A stretch of DNA of 64,000 nucleotides. Source: Neisseria zoodegmatis (GTDB lineage Bacteria; Pseudomonadota; Gammaproteobacteria; Burkholderiales; Neisseriaceae). How positions within the stretch are numbered: the first letter of the stretch is position 1; every line of letters starts with the position of its first letter. The DNA lies in NCBI RefSeq assembly GCF_900187305.1, contig NZ_LT906434.1, forward strand, positions 1,364,001 to 1,428,000. The letters run 5' to 3'. The notes below the pieces were generated by a model that was given only the letters and a program-made list of their open reading frames with translations, was not told where the DNA came from and made no database searches. This document shows, piece by piece, positions 57,893 through 64,000 of this stretch. A program made the position numbers and the translations under genes.

Positions 57893-58525
57893 ATGAAACG
57901 TAACACATTGACTCATTTACCCGCATCGCCCGAACGGCGGCTTTTGTTGGTCGGCGGCGGTGCGCTTTTATGTTTTCCGCGATTGCTTTTGGCCGGCGCA
58001 CAACGGGAAGAAACGCTGTCGGATGATGTGGCATCCGTGATGCGCAGTTCGGTCAATAACGTGAATCCCGCCCGCTTGGTATTTGACCGGCCGGAAGAAG
58101 GCGAGCGTTGGCTGAACGAGATGTCGCAACGCTTGAGCCGTTATGTTCCCGATGAGGCCGAGCGCCGCCGTTTGCTGATTAACATTCAATATGAATCCAG
58201 CCGCGCCGGTTTGAATACGCAAGTGGTTTTGGGATTGATCGAAGTAGAGAGCGCGTTCAGACAATACGCCATCAGTAATGTGGGCGCGCGTGGTTTGATG
58301 CAGGTGATGCCGTTTTGGAAAAACTATATCGGCCAACCTTCCCACAATCTGTTTGATATCCGCACCAATCTGCGTTACGGCTGCACTATATTGCGCCATT
58401 ACAATAATGTAGAACGCGGCAACTTGGTTCGTGCTTTGGCGCGTTTCAACGGCAGCTTAGGCAGCAATAAATATCCGAACGCCGTGCTTGGTGCATGGCG
58501 CAACCGCTGGCAATGGAACGGTTAA
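57893..58525 (+). CDS. Lytic transglycosylase, SLT domain
   Basis: 210 aa. An exported N-terminus with a paired Arg (PERRLLLVGGGALLCF, about 13-28), resembling a Tat or ordinary signal peptide, followed by the SLT core: catalytic Glu in LIEVESAFRQYAIS (about residue 118), GARGLMQVMPFW, and RYGCTILRHY/ALARFNGSLG. It cleaves glycan strands to 1,6-anhydro ends. Short for the class (no accessory domain). Confidence 0.85.
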   Translation: MKRNTLTHLPASPERRLLLVGGGALLCFPRLLLAGAQREETLSDDVASVMRSSVNNVNPARLVFDRPEEGERWLNEMSQRLSRYVPDEAERRRLLINIQYESSRAGLNTQVVLGLIEVESAFRQYAISNVGARGLMQVMPFWKNYIGQPSHNLFDIRTNLRYGCTILRHYNNVERGNLVRALARFNGSLGSNKYPNAVLGAWRNRWQWNG

Positions 58526-58532
58526 GGTACTT

Positions 58533-58592
58533 TTTCAGACGGCCTCATAGATAAGCTTAGGCGGGCTTGAAAAGCTCAAGGCCGTCTGAAAG
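58533..58592 (+). terminator. Loosely paired DUS after the transglycosylase gene
   Basis: TTTCAGACGGCCT (58533-58545) and its inverse (58579-58591) with a 33-base loop. Confidence 0.5.
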
Positions 58593-58720
58593 TGAGCTGT
58601 GCGAGTTGCGTAAACAAAGCCCTCCAAGTATCAAACAGCTCTAATAAGTGTTTTAAGTGTTTGAACTCCGGCAACATGATATGAACATTGGATGCCGTCT
58701 TAAACGCAAGTCAAATCGTG

Positions 58721-58726
58721 TATAAT
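58721..58726 (+). promoter_or_regulatory. -10 box of the YajR-like exporter / ssb unit
   Basis: TATAAT, 60 bases before the ATG; -35 at 17 bases is poor (TCTTAA). Confidence 0.5.
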
Positions 58727-58785
58727 CGCTTGCATTTTTATCATTTCAATTGACCGTACTTCCTTCTCGGTCGGGCAAAAATATT

Positions 58786-60186
58786 ATGGCAAGAAACAAC
58801 CGCACACAGATGTTTCCTGAAGAATGGCGCGCCAGTACATCTTTAGCCAGCGTGTACGCACTGCGCATGCTGGGCATGTTTTTGGTTTTGCCCGTGTTGG
58901 CTTTATATACCGCTTCGCTCGAAGGCGTAAACGGCGACAAACAAATGGTCGGCTTGGCCATCGGTGCATACGGTTTGACGCAAGCGCTGCTGCAAATTCC
59001 TTTGGGCTTGGCCTCGGATAAGTTCGGCCGCAAAAAAGTGATTTACGCCGGATTGGTAGTCTTTGCTATAGGCTGTTTTATGGCTGCCTTTGCCGAAAGC
59101 TGGGGTATGTTGGTTGCCGCCCGAATCGTGCAGGGAGCCGGAGCCGTTAGTGCGGCGGTAACGGCATTGGTTGCCGATTTAACCCGCGATGAGGTGCGTA
59201 CCCGCGCCATGTCGATGATTGGTTTGACCATCGGCCTTACTTTTTCCGTCAGCTTGGTATTGTCGCCGGTATTGGTGGGGTGGCTTGGCGTGCCGGGGCT
59301 GTTTGCGATGATGGGCGTGCTCACCTTAATCAGTATCGGCGTGGTAGCGTGGATAACGCCCGATCCCAAAGAATCGCGTTTGCACGAGGATACCCAAGCT
59401 TTGCCTTCCCGCTTGGGAGAAGTATTGAAAAACAAACAGTTGCTGCGTTTGGATTTCGGTATATTTGCCTTACATGCCGCTTTGATGGCTTTGTTTACCT
59501 CATTGCCTTTTGCATTGGCGGATTTAGGCTTGGCCGACAACCGCCATTGGAAAGTGTATCTTCCCGCTACGGTAATCGGTTTGATTGCGATGGTGCCTCT
59601 GATTATCATCGGTGAAACGCGCAATAAATTGAAACAAGTGTTTATCGGCGGAATTTTATGCGTGATTGCCGCTCAAATGGCTTTGATGTTCAGTTTGAAC
59701 TCAATCGCCGTGATTACAATCTGTATGATTGTTTATTTCATCGGCTTCAATATATTGGAAGCGAGCCTGCCTTCCATGGTGTCTAAAATCGCACCGTCCG
59801 ACCTCAAAGGCACGGCAATGGGCGTATATAACACTTTGCAATCCGTCGGTTTGGTGGTCGGCAGTGCTTGCGGCGGCTATTTGTTGAAACATTACGGTTT
59901 TCCGGGTGTTTTTATATTTTGCAGTGCTCTAACGCTGATATGGTTGTTGATTGCCGCTACTGCGCCTGCACCCCGCCCGGTAAAAAACATGGGTTTTACA
60001 GTAGGCGAAACATGGCAAGGCAGGGAAAAAGACCTTTACGCGGCATTGAAAAATTTGCAGGCAGTAGAAGAAATACAGTTTAGTCAGGACAAAAAAACCG
60101 TTTACATTAAAGCGTTGCAAAAAGGTTTCGACCCCAAAGCCGCTGAAGCCATCAGTTCAGGAGTAGAAAATGTCATCATTGAATAA
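58786..60186 (+). CDS. MFS efflux transporter with YajR-type C-terminal domain
   Basis: 466 aa. Twelve membrane helices; motif A in [15 protein letters not shown] (between TM2 and TM3) and [16 protein letters not shown] of drug:proton antiporters. After TM12 a soluble ferredoxin-like tail (about residues 400-466, [40 protein letters not shown] split) corresponds to the YAM domain of E. coli YajR. ATG 58786 chosen over TTG 58750. Overlaps ssb by 17 bases. Confidence 0.87.
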   Translation: MARNNRTQMFPEEWRASTSLASVYALRMLGMFLVLPVLALYTASLEGVNGDKQMVGLAIGAYGLTQALLQIPLGLASDKFGRKKVIYAGLVVFAIGCFMAAFAESWGMLVAARIVQGAGAVSAAVTALVADLTRDEVRTRAMSMIGLTIGLTFSVSLVLSPVLVGWLGVPGLFAMMGVLTLISIGVVAWITPDPKESRLHEDTQALPSRLGEVLKNKQLLRLDFGIFALHAALMALFTSLPFALADLGLADNRHWKVYLPATVIGLIAMVPLIIIGETRNKLKQVFIGGILCVIAAQMALMFSLNSIAVITICMIVYFIGFNILEASLPSMVSKIAPSDLKGTAMGVYNTLQSVGLVVGSACGGYLLKHYGFPGVFIFCSALTLIWLLIAATAPAPRPVKNMGFTVGETWQGREKDLYAALKNLQAVEEIQFSQDKKTVYIKALQKGFDPKAAEAISSGVENVIIE

Positions 60187-60694
60187 AGTGATCTTAATCG
60201 GTAATTTGGGACGGGATCCCGAAGTGCGCTATATGCCCAACGGCGAAGCGGTGTGTAATTTCAGCATTGCCACCAGCGAAGTTTGGAACGACCGCAACAG
60301 CGGCCAACGCCAAGAACGCACCGAATGGCACAACATCACGCTTTACCGCCGCTTGGCAGAAGTTGCCGGCCAATACCTGCGCAAAGGCAGCTCGGTATAT
60401 ATCGAAGGCCGCATCCAAAGCCGCAAATACACAGGTAAAGACGGCATCGAGCGTACCGCTTACGACATCATCGCCAGCGAAATGAAGATGCTGGGTTCGC
60501 GCAGTGGAGGCTCTGCCGAATACGACGGCGGACAAGGAGGTTACCAGCAATCTGCGCCGCAACAAAACTACCAAAGTGCGCCTCCTGCTTACCAACAAGA
60601 AGCGCCAAGCGCACCGCCCGCCGCACCGCGCCGTCAAACTCCCGTTGCGCCGGCTGCGCCTGTGGATGATATCGACGACGATATTCCGTTTTGA
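60170..60694 (+). CDS. ssb: Single-stranded DNA-binding protein
   Basis: 174 aa. OB fold 1-110 ([27 protein letters not shown] split; [32 protein letters not shown]), a Q/P/A linker and the acidic tip DDDIPF that docks repair and replication partners. ATG 60170 overlaps the exporter gene by 17 bases. Last native gene before the acquired segment. Confidence 0.96.
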   Translation: MSSLNKVILIGNLGRDPEVRYMPNGEAVCNFSIATSEVWNDRNSGQRQERTEWHNITLYRRLAEVAGQYLRKGSSVYIEGRIQSRKYTGKDGIERTAYDIIASEMKMLGSRSGGSAEYDGGQGGYQQSAPQQNYQSAPPAYQQEAPSAPPAAPRRQTPVAPAAPVDDIDDDIPF

Positions 60695-60774
60695 ATGACA
60701 TAAAGTAATTATTGTTAAGTTATTATTTATTTTTTATATATAACTTATTGTTTTTATGAAAATTTATTGAAAAT

Positions 60775-60818
60775 AAAGCCTTTTGAATGTGTAAACGTTC
60801 AAAAGGCTTTTTCTTTTT
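60775..60818 (+). terminator. Intrinsic terminator after ssb
   Basis: AAAGCCTTTTGAA/TTCAAAAGGCTTT (60775-60787 and 60798-60810), then TTCTTTTT. Confidence 0.88.
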
Positions 60819-60884
60819 ATATAGATTTGTTATTTTATAAAATCGCATAATAAAAATATTGTAAATATAAAGTTTTTGAGTTAT

Positions 60885-60890
60885 TATAAT
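60885..60890 (+). promoter_or_regulatory. -10 box of the recombinase operon
   Basis: TATAAT, 29 bases before the first recombinase ATG; a weak TTGTAA (60859) could be the -35, at a long 20-base spacing. Confidence 0.4.
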
Positions 60891-60919
60891 TTTGTCAATA
60901 AGTATTGCGAAATGAACCG

Positions 60920-62092
60920 ATGAAAATAAATCTAGTTACACACAAAACGGGGGAACAAATACCAATAATGCTGGATTCTTCTGATATGCCAGTTGTCTTG
61001 CCTAATGAGTTTATCCTTACTAGACGCTCTCTTAGTACCAATACATTAGTTCGGAATTTGAGAGAGTTGTCTGTTTTCTATCGTTGGTTGGCTAAATCAA
61101 ATTATGATTTATCTGCTAAATTGCTGGCTCAAAATTCATTCAAAGAAGCAGAATTAAAAGGTAGTTTGGTCGAAGCACTAAGAATTGATCAAGTCAATGG
61201 GCATATAAGTGCAGTAGCGCCTAATACCTTCAATCAACGATTAACAACTATCCGACAATTTATCAGTTGGTGCATGGATGTACACATAAGTCAGTTGCCA
61301 TTGTCTTCCTTGGACTACGAGCGTTTAAGAGAGAGAAAATTATTTTTGCTAAATACACTTGATAGTAGCTTTATGTCTACTACACCGAAAAAAACAAGTC
61401 TACGTAAAGGGTTAGATGAGGCAGAAGTTGATTTCCTACTTGCCGTATTACGCCCTGATGCAGTGGAGGGATTTGGGCAAGATTTAGCGGTAAAGTTCAG
61501 AAACTATATATCTGTTGGATTGATGCTATTTTGTGGTTTAAGGCCAGGCGAACTGCTTAGTCTCAGAGTAGAAGATGTCCAAATTGGCGCGATTTCGGCG
61601 ATAAATGTTGAGCGTAGACCAGCGGACTTGCTAGATGTAAGGCGACCTAGACCTCAAATAAAACGTAATGGTAGGTGCATTCCAATTGTGAATAGACAGT
61701 TTGTTTTTGCATTAAACGAGTACATTGTTACTTGGCGTGAAGTGCTTGAAAGTAAAAAACACAATGGATCAGACTATTTAATTTTAAGTGATGATGGGGC
61801 TCCTTTGTCGCAATCCTCAATTACCCAATTTTTCCAGTTGCTGCGATTGCGATATGCTGAGCATCTGCCCAAAAACTTAACTGCTAAGTCTCTCAGGCAT
61901 ACATTTTCATCCAGGCTTGAGAGAGTATTAAGAGCTTCAGGAATGGAGGAGCAGCGTAGAAGAGAAGCGCTGGCCTTGTTGCGTGGTGATAGTAGTTTGG
62001 AGTCACAAGATACTTATATAGCACAAGAAGTTGAGGATCAGGCAATTAATTCATTAAAGCGATATCAAGCAGAAATCATGTCAGAGAGGTAG
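60920..62092 (+). CDS. Tyrosine recombinase/integrase, first of three tandem genes
   Basis: 390 aa. A SAM-like core-binding N-terminal half (about 20-140) and a C-terminal catalytic domain: Arg208 (GLRPGELLSL), Lys248 (PQIKRNG), Arg326 (KSLRHTF) and nucleophile Tyr366 (DTYI). Two usual histidines are replaced: Lys323 where box II has His, Asp357 where the GH motif is expected. ATG 60920 chosen (TTG 60905 in frame upstream). AT-rich codons unlike the genes before it, no DUS. The second recombinase starts 6 bases after its stop. Confidence 0.88.
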   Translation: MKINLVTHKTGEQIPIMLDSSDMPVVLPNEFILTRRSLSTNTLVRNLRELSVFYRWLAKSNYDLSAKLLAQNSFKEAELKGSLVEALRIDQVNGHISAVAPNTFNQRLTTIRQFISWCMDVHISQLPLSSLDYERLRERKLFLLNTLDSSFMSTTPKKTSLRKGLDEAEVDFLLAVLRPDAVEGFGQDLAVKFRNYISVGLMLFCGLRPGELLSLRVEDVQIGAISAINVERRPADLLDVRRPRPQIKRNGRCIPIVNRQFVFALNEYIVTWREVLESKKHNGSDYLILSDDGAPLSQSSITQFFQLLRLRYAEHLPKNLTAKSLRHTFSSRLERVLRASGMEEQRRREALALLRGDSSLESQDTYIAQEVEDQAINSLKRYQAEIMSER

Positions 62093-62097
62093 CCTTA

Positions 62098-63663
62098 GTG
62101 AACACAAGATTATTGAAAGCACAGACTGCCAGGCAATTTGAGCCTGAGATAGAGAAATTAATTACTCGAGAAGGAAAGGAAGTTGATATATCTGGTGATA
62201 TTTGGAGGTTGCCATATTCTGTAAGAGATCATTCAACTCTGGATTTTAAAAAGATAATTAATCTAGACATAAGAGAAGCACTCAAAAACCATGTTATTGA
62301 CCGACTTAAGCGAATATCTACCCATGCAGGTCACGCAGTGTATCAGGATGTTTGGAGAGAGGTGCTGAGACATTGGGAGGGTCCGTTAGATAAAGTTTAT
62401 ACAGAGTCATATTTAATAAGTTTATTTGAATCAGCTATTAGTCGCGCCCGTTCACGAAAAAGATTATGGGCAATGTATAGGCCGATTCAGTGGTATATTT
62501 GGAGTGCGGACAACAACCCGGAATGTGGATTTTCTGGAATTTATGCTCAAGAGCTTGAATCTTTAGAGTTGCCAGGTAACCCTAAAGGCGAAGCTGTGCG
62601 GATGGAGGATCCCGAAAGTGGTCCTTTGCATAAATCTCTTGAGTTACCCCTCTTAATAAATGCACTTAAATCGGATGAGGGCCAGTCATTAGAGCATTTA
62701 CAGCAAAGGGTTGTAGTTGCTCTTTCTATTGCATTTGGACGTAATCCAGCTAACCTAACATTTCTACGAGAGTCTGATTTTGAACGGTTGGCACCAGGGG
62801 ATAAGGATCCTTGCTACATTATTCGTATGCCAAGAATTAAAAAGCGATTTGTTAATCCACGAGATGATCTTTTGGATGAATATCTTGACCCACATTTTGG
62901 AGTTTTGATTGAAAAGTTGATGGAGGTCAGTAAGTTTGTGCCGTTGAATTTTGCTGATAGAGTTTTTGTAAAGCCAGAAGAACGACCATTGCTCATTAAT
63001 AGGGATGGAAATAAAGCAGCCATTTTATCCAAAGATATAGATAACGTATTTAACCTGACAAGCAATGACATATCACGTTTACTCAGCGCGTTTGTAAAGC
63101 GTCATAATATTATTTCCCCACTTACTGGTAAATTGTTATATGTCACACCAAGGCGGTTGCGTTACACCTTGGCAACAGGTTTGGCTGCCGAAGGAATCAG
63201 TAAGCGAGAGCTGGCCAGAATACTGGACCATACCGACACCCAGCATGTGAACGTTTATTTTGAGATGGCTGGCAAAATAGTTGAGCACCTCGACAAGGCG
63301 ACGGCGAAGGAGTTCTCGAAGTACCTCAATTTCTTTAAAGGGACATTGATCGATAGTGATAAAGATGCAGTCAATGGTGAGCGACATGATAAGCATTTAA
63401 TATTTGTTGATGAGCAAAATCCCGCTGAACAGTCTGATATTGGTGTGTGCGGCGAATCCAGTGTTTGTTACCTTGATCCACCTTACTCATGTTATTTGTG
63501 TCCCAAGTTCCAACCCTATCGCCATGCTGATCATGAACATGTTTTGACATGTTTGTTGGCAGGTCGTGAAGAGCGTTTAAAAAAGTACGAGAATACGCGA
63601 TTAGGAATACAACTTGATGAGGTAATCTCAGCGGTTGTACAAGTGGCTAAACTTTGTGAGTAA
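62098..63663 (+). CDS. Tyrosine recombinase-like protein with C-terminal Cys/His cluster, second of three
   Basis: 521 aa, GTG start with GAGAGG nine bases upstream. Catalytic core: Arg215 (FGRNPANL), Lys248/249 (RIKKRF), Arg355 (RRLRYT; the box II His is Arg352), His378 and Tyr387 (DHTDTQHVNVY; usual spacing of nine). After the core, residues 451-481 hold Cys451, Cys457, Cys465, Cys468, His476, His479 and His481, a likely zinc site (CYLCPKFQP...HADHEH). That tail is not part of ordinary XerC/D integrases. The third gene begins 12 bases on behind a strong ribosome site. Confidence 0.85.
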   Translation: MNTRLLKAQTARQFEPEIEKLITREGKEVDISGDIWRLPYSVRDHSTLDFKKIINLDIREALKNHVIDRLKRISTHAGHAVYQDVWREVLRHWEGPLDKVYTESYLISLFESAISRARSRKRLWAMYRPIQWYIWSADNNPECGFSGIYAQELESLELPGNPKGEAVRMEDPESGPLHKSLELPLLINALKSDEGQSLEHLQQRVVVALSIAFGRNPANLTFLRESDFERLAPGDKDPCYIIRMPRIKKRFVNPRDDLLDEYLDPHFGVLIEKLMEVSKFVPLNFADRVFVKPEERPLLINRDGNKAAILSKDIDNVFNLTSNDISRLLSAFVKRHNIISPLTGKLLYVTPRRLRYTLATGLAAEGISKRELARILDHTDTQHVNVYFEMAGKIVEHLDKATAKEFSKYLNFFKGTLIDSDKDAVNGERHDKHLIFVDEQNPAEQSDIGVCGESSVCYLDPPYSCYLCPKFQPYRHADHEHVLTCLLAGREERLKKYENTRLGIQLDEVISAVVQVAKLCE

Positions 63664-63675
63664 AGGAGGAGGGTA

Positions 63676-64000
63676 ATGTCTGATGCTCGTTCTAATCGCA
63701 AAGCCAAGGTAATCCCTTTCATTGATAGGTTTGAATATGATAGGAGAACAAATCTTCATGCTTTAGTTAATAAAGCAAAACTAATGAGCTTGGAAGGATT
63801 TGAGTCTATTGACTGGGATAACTCTGTGTGGCAAATCAATACTGGTCGTCTGGTTAGACTTACAGGTAAAAATTCTAAAACAGCATCATTTACTTTCTCT
63901 CTTTCCCCAAAGCTGGGTTCTGAACCATTAGATGGTTGTTGGGAGTTAGTTACAAAAGCATTGTTTATTCTTAGATACCACAGAAAATATCAATCAACGC
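63676..64000 (+). CDS. Third gene of the recombinase cluster, partial (runs off right edge)
   Basis: ATG 63676 has a very strong ribosome site (AGGAGGAGGG, 63664-63673). 108 codons are visible, starting MSDARSNRKAKVIPFIDRFEYDRRTNLHALV (split) and containing WDNSVWQINTG. By position and organisation it is probably the third recombinase or an accessory partner, but the catalytic region would lie outside the window, so this is inference. AT-rich like the two genes before it. Confidence 0.6.
   Translation, partial: MSDARSNRKAKVIPFIDRFEYDRRTNLHALVNKAKLMSLEGFESIDWDNSVWQINTGRLVRLTGKNSKTASFTFSLSPKLGSEPLDGCWELVTKALFILRYHRKYQST

Larger units (their letters stand above)
60695..60919. other. AT-rich junction between ssb and the recombinase genes
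   Basis: 225 bases, strongly AT-rich, no DUS. Contains inverted repeat AAGTTAT/ATAACTT (60717-60723, 60740-60746), the ssb terminator, a 12-bp palindrome ATTTTATAAAAT (60832-60843) and the recombinase promoter. Likely site of the island left end (attL); the exact crossover is not visible without the right end. Confidence 0.5.

Overview
The window is a stretch of chromosome from a Neisseria species (Neisseriaceae, Betaproteobacteria). The main evidence is the 12-base DNA uptake sequence AGGCCGTCTGAA (AG-DUS), found on both strands, in most gene gaps and inside many genes. The AT-DUS of meningococcus and gonococcus (ATGCCGTCTGAA) was seen only about three times (378, 28753, 43374). With no Correia repeats seen, this points to a commensal or animal-associated Neisseria. 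Hfq, S1, IHF-beta, PilW and Pgm also look neisserial. The main body has mid-range base composition; no tRNA, rRNA, CRISPR array or complete insertion sequence was found.

Layout. 1-5.0 kb: small envelope proteins, hfq, an MnmM/YtqB-like methyltransferase, folK, a deoxynucleoside kinase and trpB. 5.2-8.3 kb: ABC-F protein YheS and small envelope ORFs. 8.4-13.3 kb: the rimP-nusA-infB operon behind a short leader that contains a terminator-like hairpin. 13.4-14.8 kb: zur overlapping a COG0523 metal GTPase. 15.5-17.2 kb: a lipoprotein plus ketosynthase pair that resembles part of an aryl-polyene cluster. 17.3-22.2 kb: an XRE regulator, uraA, cmk, rpsA and ihfB. 22.4-28.7 kb: zapE, ndk, then rlmN-pilW-rodZ-ispG with overlapping stop/start codons. 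28.8-33.6 kb: hisS, a YfgM-like protein, der (no bamB between them) and a Ca/Na antiporter. 33.7-38.1 kb: a JmjC/cupin protein, a ricin-lectin lipoprotein, an NAD(P)HX dehydratase, cytochrome b561 and a MOSC protein. 38.4-45.7 kb: an rtcR without rtcBA, two transporters and maeB. 46.3-54.1 kb: pgeF, a YecA-type SEC-C protein, a SpoU methyltransferase, leuB, a periplasmic cyclophilin, yceI, metF and pgm. 54.4-60.7 kb: a one-TM FtsK translocase, a lytic transglycosylase, a YajR-like exporter and ssb.

The last 3.3 kb, after the ssb terminator, differs sharply: it is AT-rich, has no DUS, and carries two tandem tyrosine-recombinase genes plus the start of a third co-directional gene. This looks like the left boundary of an acquired genomic island whose cargo lies beyond the window, and it is the best lead for a new system. 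The second-best is a family of about 143-bp non-autonomous elements (three copies: 38217, 45870, 51313) with roughly 21-bp terminal inverted repeats and 5-bp flanking duplications, all in gene-end gaps.

Paired inverted DUS copies form stem-loops at many gene ends and probably serve as terminators. All functional calls rest on reading motifs, length and gene order; no database search was run.
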